Source: Lactarius indigo (Eukaryota; Basidiomycota; Agaricomycetes; Russulales; Russulaceae). Taken from it: 64,000 nucleotides of DNA. Position numbers and translations under genes: made by a program. The DNA is taken from contig JAFKAC010000010.1 of the NCBI GenBank assembly GCA_025766275.1, forward strand, positions 1 to 64,000. The letters run 5' to 3'. This document shows, in pieces, positions 54,561 to 64,000 of this stretch. Within the stretch, counting starts at the first letter, position 1, and each line of letters opens with the position of its first letter. The notes under the pieces were generated by a model that was given only the letters and a program-made list of their open reading frames with translations, was not told the origin of the DNA and made no database searches.

Positions 54561-55227
54561 TTCGTGCGGTGTGTCGTGCAGCGGAGACTGAGCGGAATGG
54601 ATTAGTGGCCAGGCTGGCGAGTAAATACTCAGCTTCTTGTAAGCATCGATAGGGGCGGCAGAGGGCAGACAAATATATGGGGTGCGCTGCTTTGGTGCAC
54701 TGCAAACTCTGAGATCGAGAACACTTGCGTCCTTTTGAGTTGTGGGCCCAGGCAATGAAATTGGGCATAATCTTCATTCGAAGGCTAGCCTTGGTTTTTT
54801 TTCTCGAGTCCATTGAGAGGGTTATGAGGTCGACTGAGGACAATGCTGTCGAATTTCTCGCAGTGAAGCGGTTTGAACAAGAAGCATGTGAGAAGGGTTA
54901 AGGCTCCAGCACCGGGATATTTGAGAGGAACACCAGTGCTCACAGATTGAGTTAAACGGCGTAGTTGACTAGCTACTCCACATCATTGAGTGTTGAGGCT
55001 TGAGGCTTTTTGAGGACGGGAGCCATGAGTTGGTGTGTCAAGATGTCGTCGTGAATGGGGAGTTGTAGAAGAACAGATAACAGCCCTACCTCGCTCCCTC
55101 GTCGGCCTGTTAGTAAGGACCAACGTCTCGCCTAGAGGCGGCGCGACGTATCCATTCTAGGGCCTCTCACGACGCTCTTCATCTGCTTCAGGGTCCGTAG
55201 CTCGTACATCCACTTCATCAGAGTCGA

Positions 55228-55927
55228 CTATCCAAAAATCTTAGAAAAGGTGGGGGGATGGAGACAGACAGCTACGCACCGGTTTTGTTGGACACGAACA
55301 CGAGTTGCTCGTCCTCCGCCTCGCACCAGCGCACTTCCTCCTCGACCAATTGGCGCGGCCCCGGTCGGGTTGTGCGCGTCAAGCACAAGCAGCACAACAT
55401 TGACACCGTCACAACCCTGCGCAGCAGGAGGATGCAGTCCCACTGTGACTGCTCTTTTCATCCTCCTACTCCCGACAGAGACTCGCTCCGACACGGTGGA
55501 TGACATTGGCCAAGAGAGCGATGAAAGCATCAGCTTTCGACGCCATCATCGCATCTTCGTGACGTCGGTCACCTGGTTGGATATCGGGCGGAATGGATAG
55601 GTGGTGGCAAGGTCGGCGAGTAAGATGGATGGGGACAGACAGCAGACGTACGGAGCATCTGTGCTGCGGACCTTGCGATGAGGCAGATGCGCCAGGACTA
55701 CATCATTTGAGTTCTGCGCCGTCTCAATGTTAGTGGCGTTATCCTGAGAGACGAAAATCGAGTGCAAACTTTACCTGAAGTGTATGATTGGTTGCTTTTG
55801 TGAGGATTGCGAGGTTGAGAAGAGATACTGTTGAATTGACTATTTCCTTCTCATAACGAGTTGGTGTAAATGAGAGAGGTGTTGGAGTGTCGGCCTGGGG
55901 GTATTGTAGAGAAACACCAGTGACCAC
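55228..55927 (-). CDS. hyp1, copy E (possible original)
   Basis: Minus exon-like pieces: NSTVSLLNLAILTKATNHTL (about 55,840-55,780), an intron-like GTAAAG...GCGCAG, NSNDVVLAHLPHRK, a further intron, a piece with DLATTYPFRPIS, then CDGVNVVLLVLDAHNPTGAA and IGRGGSALVRGGG (about 55,410-55,330), running to 55,228. Of the five copies this has the best-conserved junctions and no early stop in the VLLVLDAH exon. It is divergent from the peroxiredoxin gene. No domain was recognised. The 5' and 3' ends are uncertain, and it may also be decayed. Confidence 0.4.
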
Positions 55928-56329
55928 AAGTCGAGTTAAACGGCGTAATCGACTACCCTATGTCATGGTGTTAAGAACAAGAGAGATGAGTTGGCCATGT
56001 CAGGAGGTCGTCATGGATGAGGAGCTGGGGAGGAACAGACGACAACTCCGCCCCAGAGGCTCAGGCTAACGTGCCAACATGCCAACGCGTCGACCTATGT
56101 GCATCAGTTAGGCGGTCCGATATACAGTCTGCTCGAGACCTCTGTGGCGTCGTAAGTGACGGGATGGCCAAAATAGATATTCGCTTGCCTATTCGATGCG
56201 GATCCAAACAAGTCCAAAGAAACGCGTCGCGGATTGCCACGGCCGCCCCGTCGCCATCGGCATATTATATATAAATCAGACGACGACCTTTGAACGCTCC
56301 CCGCTTTTTCTTCTTTGCCAACTACCAAG

Positions 56330-57299
56330 ATGTCTCCCACTATCCAGAGCCCCGCACCGGTGTTTAGCGTCACTGCTTTCATAGATGGTGCTTTCAAGGA
56401 GGTATCCTTGGCGGACTACCTCGGCCAATGGTAGCTATTTTACGCGTTTCTCTCAGCTCACTTTTTCTGACCTGCCCGTCCCAGGGTGATCCTGATGTTC
56501 TACCCTCTGTGCGCACGTCCCTCAAATCCTTGCGCGTCCTCTTTCCCACTCACCCCGCTTCTTTTTTCATCTGGCTATAGTGACTTCACCTTTGTCTGCC
56601 CTACCGAAATTCTCGCGTTCAACGACGCGCTCCCTGAATTTTCCCGCCTCAACACGACGGTACTCGGTACGCCTTCTTTCAAGCCAAGTCACGCATGGAC
56701 TTATTGATAACGTGCACGCGTGACAGCCATATCGACCGACTCGGAGTACTCGCACCACGCGTGGGCGCAGCAACCGCGTAGTGCTGGCGGGCTCGGGCCC
56801 AACCTGAGCATTCCGTTGCTCGCAGACCGCAACATGCGCGTGGCGCGCGAGTATGGGTGTCTGATTGAGGACAAAGGTATCGCGTTCCGCGCGAGCTACC
56901 TGATCGACCCCAAGGGTGTGCTCAGGTGCGGTCCTCTCCTTGTATGGGATTGTCGATCGCTGACGGTACTACCTGTCTCGTAGGCAGATCACGATGAATG
57001 ACTTGCCTGTCGGACGGTCCGTTGACGAGGCACTACGTCTTGTGCAGGCGTTCCAGTTTACCGTAAGTTTTTTTTTTTTTTGCTTTGCTTCGTCGTTGGC
57101 GGGCAGCATGCTGACATGGCGTGGCAAATCGAAGGACGCGCACGGCGAGGTGTGTCCCGCGAACTGGAAGGAAGGGAGCAAGACCATCCGCGCGGATCCT
57201 CTCGCGAAACTCGATTACTTTGCTGCTGCTGCCGCCAACGGGGCGCACGAAAATGGCAAGGCGAACGGGACCAAGCGTGCGCGCATGGACACCGAGTGA
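56330..57299 (+). CDS. Peroxiredoxin (2-Cys type, Tsa1/AhpC family)
   Basis: Reduces hydrogen peroxide and organic peroxides using a reactive thiolate. Exons: 56,330-56,430 ([20 protein letters not shown]), 56,485-56,508, 56,581-about 56,666, about 56,721-56,925, about 56,983-57,062 and 57,135-57,299. The peroxidatic Cys is in [10 protein letters not shown] and the resolving Cys in [10 protein letters not shown]; the active-site Thr of the PxxxTxxC motif is the T of F-T-F-V-C or the neighbouring position, and the catalytic Arg is in [11 protein letters not shown]. All introns have GT...AG ends, and joining them gives one frame of about 215 codons, a normal length. The C-terminus is Ala/Lys-rich ([13 protein letters not shown]). 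Convergent with MAD1. An inactivated duplicate lies at 40,513-41,275. Confidence 0.92.
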
Positions 57300-57582
57300 A
57301 CGATGCTTGACATTTTAGAGCGAATCGATAGATAGCCTGCGTAGATCTTTGCTATAATCCTCAAGAGCGCACCATCTTTTTATTAGCTACATAATACCAT
57401 CTGCTATCTGCTCTTCACTTATTATCCACGCGTGCTGGTCGGTCCCAGGGATTCGACGTTGGGGTAGTCTCAAAGGAGCGGTGAAATTCTATCTCAGCCA
57501 AACAGAGTCATACGGGCATCGAATGAAAGTCTTTTTCACAAAATTGCACGAGCACAACTAATAAAACTGGATCACCGCTCAT

Positions 57583-59994
57583 TCACTCACCACCGCCCAT
57601 TTGCTGCTCGCGCTTCCGCTTATCGTAGCACTCGAGCGTGACGCTCGCCAAGAAGCACGGAATGCTCTGCTCAATCTCGACCCAGTTCCGCATCAGCTGC
57701 GGCAATTCCTGTGGGCCGCCCTCGCCCTGCGCGACGAGCTGCATGCGCGCCCCCCCACCACCTCCGTCCTTCGGCGCCGGCTGGAATACGAATGCGGCGC
57801 CGAGGTCGTACTGCGACGTGACGCGCACCTGTCCGTTATCGTAAAACGCGAGCTTGACGCCGAGGATCGCCGAGAGCGCCTCGCGGAACTCGGCCGTCTT
57901 GCCCGCGAACACCTGGCGCAGGCGCAGCATGCGCTTATCGCGCTGCTTGAGCTCTGCCTCGAGCTGCGCCTTTTCCTCGCAGACCGCCGCCCAGCTTGCG
58001 CGCGGCACCAGCTGCTCCTCCCCATTCGTGTCCGTGTTGTTAGGGTTGGTGGGCACGTGATGGTCGAGCGCGGAGAGGCGCTGGAGGAGCGCCGCGTTCT
58101 CGGATTTGAGTCGGTCGAGCGCGGCCTGTCGCAAATCGGTCCAGTTTTGTGCGGGGTTCTCGCAGAGAGAGAGCACGCGCACGCCCGGAGGCACGTGGCG
58201 TCCCGCGCCGATCTCGCCGCGCAGGTCGAAGAGCGTCTGCTCGAGCTCCTCGATCTTTTCTCTGTCCTTCTCGGCCTCCTCTTCCTTTTCTTCGAGCGCT
58301 GAAGGATGGGAATCAGGGAAGGGAAATATGTGGTGGATGAGGATGACGTACCTCGACGCGCCTCCTGCAATGCGTGCTTCTCGTTGGCCAGCTCGTCGCG
58401 CAGGGCTTGGAGGCCCGTGCCTTGGTTGAGAGCGGGCCGCTTGGCGAGTTCTTGGATCTCAGTTTCGAGCGCGCGCATGCGAGTCTTGTACTCGCCCACC
58501 AACGCCTCGAGCTCTCTGACGTGTTGTTCTTTCGCCTGGTCGATATGGCCAGTGCCCTGTGCGGCCTCCTCGCTCGCATAGCTTGCCTATCAAGTAGTCA
58601 GCACTAAATGAGGGATGTGAGAGATTGCCACGCGCGGCCCAGACGCACATTAAGAGCCTGCAGGAACCCAATCTCTCGCTCGGCAAGCGCAGCGGCGCGC
58701 TCGGCCCTCGTCGCGCGGTCTTGTGCAGCCCGCGTCTCCTGCAGCAACGCATCAGCCGTCGCGCGCGCATCAACCTCCCGCGCCTGCACGTCTGCGAGTT
58801 CCGCCTCGCGCTGTCGCAGCGCCGCGCGGTCGGCGCCATGTTCCTGGAGTAGGTGTGCATGCTCGAGGCGCAGCGCAGAAAGGCTCTGCGTAATAGAGAT
58901 AGGAGTCGCGGCGGGCGTCTCTGGAGGCGCAGTGTGCGCGGCCCTAGTCCGCGTCAGAGAGTCCAGAAAATGGGGGTGGGAGGGAAGATGAAGACGTACC
59001 ACGCCTCGCGTTCCGCACGCGCCGCCTGCACCTCCGCCTCGAGGCGCACAACCGTCTCGCGCAATTCGTCAGCGCCGGCCGCGCGCCGCTCGAGCGCGCG
59101 GTTCTGCTCCCGCAGCACCTCGATGGCCGTGTGGCGCTCACGCAGGGAGCCCAGCTCCGCCATCGCGCGCGTATGTGCCACCTCCAGCTGCCGCGAGTGT
59201 TCTGCTTGGCGCGTGAGCTCTGCACGCAGCACGGACCAGCTGGCTTCTTCTGCGTCGTGGCGCGAGAGGTCCGCCTGCGCGGTTGCCTGGGCGTCGAGCG
59301 CTGATTGTAGGCGCAGGACCTCGGCGCTGTGTTGGGCCGCTGCGTCGTGGGATGCGCGGAGCTCTGAGGAGAGCGATTCGACTTGGCGCTCGCGGGAGGT
59401 GAGCTCCGCGGCTTGTGCGGCGAGCTTCTGGGATGTGGTGTGAGAAAGGGCGTCGAGTTTGTCCTGGAGATCCGCGTAGTCCTCTTTGAGGGTGCTCAGT
59501 TCTGAGCGCAGGGAACGGGCGTCCTGGTCTGCTTTTATCTTCAAATCGTTAGTCTCTCGACTTGTAGCTCTTTGTTTTTGTGACTACGTACCTTTTCATC
59601 CTCGCGTGCTTTTGAGACCCGCTCTTTTTCCTCTCGTTCTTCTTGTTCACGTTCGGCGAGCCACCGACGATCGGCTTCAAGGCGTTCGATAGCCGCGTCG
59701 CGCTCACGGAGGCGTGTTTCAAGCTGGACGCGGTTAGTCTCTGCTGCGGCGAGTTTTCGTTCGAGAGCCGCTTGGGATAGGGTAGAATTCAGCGCCTGAG
59801 TGCGCTGCTGTCTCTTTGCCGTCGAGAGTTGTGGATCTGTTCCCAGAATGCGTCAGAGATAGCGCGGTATAAAGGATGGGCCATGACGGACCACGCTCGA
59901 GCTCTGCAGCAAGGGAATCACGTTTTGACGTCGTCGCAGACCTTGACGAAGGCTGAGGCTGAAGACGACTAGCGGGGACCTTTCTTAGGCTCAT
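57583..59994 (-). CDS. MAD1: Spindle assembly checkpoint protein Mad1
   Basis: A long coiled-coil protein that in other eukaryotes recruits Mad2 to unattached kinetochores. Start ATG at 59,994 (MSLRKVPASRL), first intron near 59,885-59,835, then heptad-rich coiled-coil exons (ERLEADRRWLAEREQEEREE; KIKADQDARSLRSELSTL; ALRQREAELADVQAREVDAR; QHVRELEALVGEYKTRMRAL). The last exon carries the conserved C-terminal globular domain: RMLRLRQVFAGKTAEFREAL, SAILGVKLAFYDNGQVRVTS, MQLVAQGEG and VEIEQSIPCFLASVTLECYD, ending at 57,583. RLRQVF aligns with the RLK-containing segment known to contact Bub1. Introns are 45-60 bp with GT...AG ends. The start is 132 bp from the divergent gene at 60,126, suggesting a shared promoter. 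A decayed duplicate lies at 41,582-43,890. Confidence 0.85.
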
Positions 59995-60125
59995 CAGTTG
60001 AGTGAGACCAGCGTGACAGGACCACGTCACAAAGCGGGGAGGTGCATGTCACACCTTTCTGCGGTTGTGCGGGTCCGATTGTCTCATCTGCCTTTGTCTC
60101 TACTACCACCTTTTACCTCCAACAC

Positions 60126-62271
60126 ATGGCCTCCGGTTCAGAGTATTCCTCGAGCTCAGAAAGCGATACTCCTATCGCAAAGAGGAAAAGGGCAACGGGC
60201 TCAAAGACCGACGGCGATGAATTTTCTTTCAAAAACGTTCTTCGCCCCCCGCGCTCGACAACCTACACCGCACAGGCACTCTATGGTGCGGCCGTCTGTT
60301 CGCCTCAGCTTACGTTCTAACATTTCGCTTCAGACCAGATTGTCGAAGGAGTGATTGATTTGGATCCTCACTACCAACGCGGTTCGTGGCTCTTCGTTTG
60401 CTGCACTCCCACGTCCTTAATTCCGCTTTCCTCGGCGCTAGATGTCGTCTGGTCAGAGATCAAGCAGATTGGTCTCATTGATTCTATTTTCCGAAACTTT
60501 TACATCCCGCCTATCATTTTTGGTAATCCTCTTCTCTCTCCATAAGCGCCTATATACCTGACCTCCGTCATTCACAGCCGTGTCTCAGTCGTCGGACGGG
60601 ACAGAGCGGCGCGTTTGCATCGACGGCAAACAACGCTTGACCTCGATACAAAAGTTAGCACGCTCTCTCTTTTCTGATCCTCGACCTCTGTTCACATTTT
60701 CCTCGTATCTTCAGATTCATGGATGGCCTGGTGCGTTTCTCTCGTCTCATCATATTCCCAAATTCCGACCCTGTTAACAGATATTCCGTGTGTCTTCCTT
60801 GTAAACTTTGAAATCTGCTTGCTAATGCGTCTCGTTGGCGCGTGCAGATAAAGACGAGTGAGATGAGGTCTTATCGTCCTTTTTATCTCAGGGCTGACAA
60901 TAGTTCACAGGGAGAGCAAGAGAAAGTACTGGTACAAGCAGAAAGCAGGAAAACCGGGAAAGCAGCTCCCACCGAAGTACAAGCGAATGTTTTCTAATAA
61001 ACAAATCGTCTGCATTGAGTACATGGAGATCACAGAGGATGATGAGCGCGAGATCTTTCGGGTGCGCCGTATCCTCCACCTTTTTTTTTTGTTATCCCTC
61101 ATTCTCCCAAAATAGCGAGTACAACTTGGTATGGCCCTCAATTACGCCGAGAAGATGAAAGCGGAAGCACCGACGCCTCGGCAAACCCTTATCCACGAAC
61201 TCGTCCAAGAGTTTTCCATGCCCCTTCGCTCCCTTGGGTTCAATGACCGACGAGACGCCGCTTTCCGCTGGATTGCACAGTCGCTCCAAACAATACTCGA
61301 TCCACGTCCCATCATCAAGCGCACGACCGCGACGACCGCGCAGCAGACCGCATGGCTCAAAGATACCGCGCCGCTTGACCCAGCGTGGAAGAAGCGCGTA
61401 CAGCACTCATACAAGCTACTTATCGACACGCTTTCTGCATATCCAGAGTGCCTCAAAGTCTCGCGCGGGCCCACGACGATCGCGCCAATAGACCTCGTCA
61501 TGATGATTCTACTCGTATTTGAGTTCCATGAAAAGCTTTCACCATCGCGGCTGGCGGACGCGCTACACGCTCTGCGGATGGCGGCGCGCAGCGAGACGAA
61601 GGACCTGATGTGGAAGGGCGAGCACATGGGCTACTACCTCGTCTTCTTAGACCGCCTCGAGCGGCTGGGTGAGGCAGCGCTGAACACGGGAGGCGGGAAG
61701 GACGCGCAGGCGATGGACATCGACCCGCCTCCTAAGCGACAACGAACAGACGGTACGTATTCGCCCTTATCAACGACTATCTCACTCTCACCCCTGCTCG
61801 ACGACAGATTACACGCCGACGTCGTTATCGTCACCAGTATCCTCAGTACCGCCGGCGGCCGTACCCCCACGGAGTTCAAGCACGCCGCAGCGCACATCAA
61901 CCAGGGCACAGCTACAGCAAACATCCCAATTCCCCACACCACGTCAGCCCTCGGCGGTACCCCCATCACCCATCACACCTACCATTACGGCCATGTCTCC
62001 CCCCGCCATTCCAGCTAATTCTGCCCCCGTCTCCTCTCCTGTCCAGGCACAAGCGTCTGCGGGCCTCGCGGCGCTCGAGTCGATGCTCGCCACGTTCCCA
62101 TATCCTCTCCCGCCTGCAAATACTGACCGTCTGGCGGCGATACGAGCGGCGAAGGTCGCTATTTTGAACGGACAGCACCAGCCGCAATCGCAGCAATCAC
62201 TGTCCGGATGGCCGGCGCCTATTGGCGGGAGCGGGCCGAGTGGAGGCGGAGGTGGCGGAGCGAGAAAGTAG
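60126..62271 (+). CDS. DUF262-domain protein (ParB/GmrS-like fold)
   Basis: Starts MASGSEYSSSSESDTPIAKR with a basic, Ser-rich tail (60,126). Short exons follow: VLRPPRSTTYTAQALY; QIVEGVIDLDPHYQR; DVVWSEIKQIGLIDSIFRNF with YIPPIIF (about 60,440-60,525). The signature VCIDGKQRLTSI (DGxQR-type, about 60,610-60,650), MDGL, the segment PPKYKRMFSNKQIVCIEYME (about 60,970-61,030) and the long exon MALNYAEKMKAEAPTPRQTL from 61,131 complete the domain. The C-terminal third is Pro/Ser-rich and ends in Gly-rich GGSGPSGGGG and RK at 62,271. DUF262 proteins in bacteria include nucleases of restriction systems, but the fungal nuclear-looking versions are uncharacterised. About eight introns. Divergent from MAD1. 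Confidence 0.8.
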
Positions 62272-62400
62272 TAATATATTACTAGCATTGAAGGGACGGT
62301 CCTTCGGACCGTCTCTGAGTGGTGGAGGGATGCGGTCCGACTTATTGATGTACATATAGACAACGTCGTCACAGAGCTACGTGAGATAAGGGAAAAATTG

Positions 62401-63162
62401 TTACAGCGTGTTTACTTCGTCTACGACCAGCACTGCAGTGTCATTTTCGAACGCGACGAGGTCACCGGTGAAGGCGACTATGCTGCCGGGCCATGGCATT
62501 GGTTGGGCATGTCGTGGCCACATTGGACGCAATCCTAACACTGCGCGAATTGTCAGTTCTGTGTTTGTCACAGTTTGGCAGATGTGTTGTGAGATGGTCA
62601 TTGAGAAAGTGCGCGTGTCAGGTTGGGCTGTTGCAATTCTCCCACTGATGGTGATTCTTGTTGTTGTGTTCGAAATAAGGAACGGGCGTGTGAGGTGTGA
62701 AATGGGGAGCATCTTGCGGAGTGGATAGCGTTAATATCGGTTGCCCCCTTTTTTTGGGGTTGTGACATACTCGGAAGAGATCGCCCATCATGTTGAATTC
62801 GCTGTCTCGACGAACGGGGCTGTGCTGGTGGATGTTGGCTTGGAATCCGACGATCTGTGTAATATAGAACGTCATTTGCCGTCTGGGGGAGTGGTGGGAG
62901 ATTGTCTCACTTTGGCGTAGATGGCATGAATACCTTCTGTTTGTTCTTGTTCGTTGGGTTGCGGTTTGTACGCTAGGCTACAAATGACATGGGTTCCAGC
63001 GACTGGCAACGCACAGTTTACGATGGCATCAAAAATGACATATTCGTGATGGTTCGCGTCATATGCTGTTCGTTTGTTTTCCAGCACTGCGCGACCGGTG
63101 AGATAAGCAGAATCTAGGAGATGGGCTGACATGAGGGGCGTAATAGTTTTCATCGGTGACAT
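62401..63162 (-). CDS. Conserved hypothetical protein, tandem paralogue 1
   Basis: ATG at 63,162 (MSPMKTITPLMSAHLLDSAY). Exon 1 ends ...IHAIYAK before GTGAGA; intron to TACACAG near 62,870; exon 2 IVGFQANIHQHSPVRRDSEF to NMMGDLFR; intron GTATGT...GCAAG near 62,720; exon 3 MLPISHLTRPFLISNTTTRI to VAFENDTAVLVVDEVNTL, stop at 62,401. Beta-rich, and the end of exon 3 reads like a small barrel (GSIVAFTGDLVAFENDTAVL). The neighbouring gene has a similar layout in its C-terminal half, so the two are likely tandem paralogues. No named family was recognised; a single-strand-binding (OB-like) fold is a guess. Confidence 0.6.
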
Positions 63163-63330
63163 GTGTTTAAGTGGGATTCAGGATGTATATTTCAATTGGC
63201 TGTTGAATTGTGAAATTTCAAGCGATGAAATTCAACGGATGAGATTTATTTCGTATTGTACAATGAGGAAGCGCGGCCCAATGTTTGGGCGGTTGACAGA
63301 CTGAGGGATGAAGATGAAAACGGTTTTGTT

Positions 63331-64000
63331 TTAGATCTCATTGTTTACTTCGTCATCGGAATTCATACTCTTGCGTTTCCCCAAGCGAACCTGTGAAGTG
63401 GAAGGAGTTGTAGAACTCTGTGACGTGGAAGGTTCGGACGTCTGTTGAGATCGCGTCCGCCCTTTGATTTGCTGTCGCAAGTCCATCTTGCTTTCTAAGG
63501 TCGTTTTCTTCGGCCCATTCTTTGTTTTTGTTTTTTCTGGCGTGAAGATATAGGTGATATCTTTCACAGCGACTGTTGCGCACGTGATGGTTTTCTTCCC
63601 AGGTGGTGTGTAACTTTCAAATCCAAGTAGGATCCCGTTCCACCCAATGATCGAGTTAGGTTGGGGGATGCGTTCACCTGGATTAGCCCACTTTGGATTA
63701 TTGTCGAGGCGACCTCGAACGGCAATGTCATCGGTGCTTTGACCTCCGTCAATGTATTGGGCTGCATGGATAAAAAATGAAGGGGGATGTGCTTGAACGG
63801 AGGTGACCAGCGCAGAACCTGAGATGCGGATGGTATCGTCAAGTTCTGGTCCATTTATGGCGGACAGCGGCTGCATCTTTGGGAAGTAATCAGTGTTTGT
63901 GAAATTGAAAAAGCTGTATGATAGTTGTACCGATTCAATTTCTCCGAGAAGGTGAATTTGACTGTCATCATATTTCTCACTGTTTATGTGGCGTCCAGGT
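63331..64000 (-). CDS. Conserved hypothetical protein, tandem paralogue 2 (5' end outside window)
   Basis: Open frame from the right window edge (PGRHINSEKYDDSQIHLLGE...) through YFPKMQPLSAINGPELDDTI, ISGSALVTSVQAHPPSFFIH and PQPNSIIGWNGILLGFES to a Lys/Ser/Thr-rich tail (TRSQQTSEPSTSQSSTTPST) and a stop at 63,331. An ATG at 63,876 lies inside, but coding clearly continues upstream in the same frame. The middle aligns in order with exon 3 of the gene at 62,401-63,162 (SG.A...; NSII.W.G.L..FE). The tail with KRKS may be a nuclear localisation signal. Confidence 0.6.
   Translation of the reverse strand, partial: PGRHINSEKYDDSQIHLLGEIESVQLSYSFFNFTNTDYFPKMQPLSAINGPELDDTIRISGSALVTSVQAHPPSFFIHAAQYIDGGQSTDDIAVRGRLDNNPKWANPGERIPQPNSIIGWNGILLGFESYTPPGKKTITCATVAVKDITYIFTPEKTKTKNGPKKTTLESKMDLRQQIKGRTRSQQTSEPSTSQSSTTPSTSQVRLGKRKSMNSDDEVNNEI

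Noticed and set aside
1..64000. tRNA, rRNA genes, telomeric repeats or bacterial-type operons
   Set aside because: No cloverleaf-like A/B-box pairs, rRNA sequence or TTAGGG-type runs were seen on reading; the absence is by eye only.

Overview
The window comes from a filamentous fungus, most likely an Agaricomycete (Basidiomycota). The evidence is short GT...AG introns of about 45-70 bp, Ty3/Gypsy chromoviruses, an Ac-type hAT element, F-box/leucine-rich genes and C2-like + GTPase genes of a style I associate with mushroom-forming fungi, and a fungal MAD1. No species is claimed.

Left part (1-23,421) is a transposon nest. A Gypsy element on the minus strand (1-5452) sits inside the integrase of a second Gypsy element (5458-8709, plus). 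That one sits inside the integrase of a third, decayed Gypsy element (8710-17,745, minus). The LTR of the third element holds a solo LTR (family B, TSD TTCAT), which in turn holds a hAT transposon (13,485-16,835, perfect 8-bp TSD) and another solo LTR (TSD CCTTT). Further solo LTRs with perfect 5-bp TSDs follow at 18,393-18,900, 18,911-19,525 and 22,794-23,416, with an AT-rich intron-bearing relic and Gypsy fragments between them.

Middle and right part (23.5-56 kb) is a segmental-duplication cluster. A module of [F-box/leucine-rich relic, unknown gene hyp1, GTPase gene, unknown gene hyp2] occurs three times: A inverted (about 31.0-23.5 kb), B (about 31.8-39.9 kb) and C (about 44.7-53.3 kb). 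In B and C it is followed by a peroxiredoxin-MAD1 pair. The pair is broken after B (40.5-43.9 kb) and looks intact after C (56.3-60.0 kb). The last 4 kb hold a DUF262-type gene and two tandem paralogous hypothetical genes.

The most remarkable structure is inside the three GTPase genes. Between a conserved upstream exon ending ...W in phase 0 and a conserved downstream exon starting in phase 0 lies a tandem array of 68-bp units. Each unit reads as one complete short intron (GTGAGT..., CTGAC-type branch site, ...CAG) plus one 3-nt piece. The 3-nt piece is the main variable position, and in 108 cases over three arrays it is never a stop codon. Read literally, these are genes with about 30-45 consecutive single-codon exons, where tandem duplication of one intron adds one codon and any splice skip stays in frame. 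The long antisense ORFs over the arrays are best read as artefacts.

Feature boundaries in introns and decayed copies are approximate; all calls were made by eye from the sequence and my own translation.
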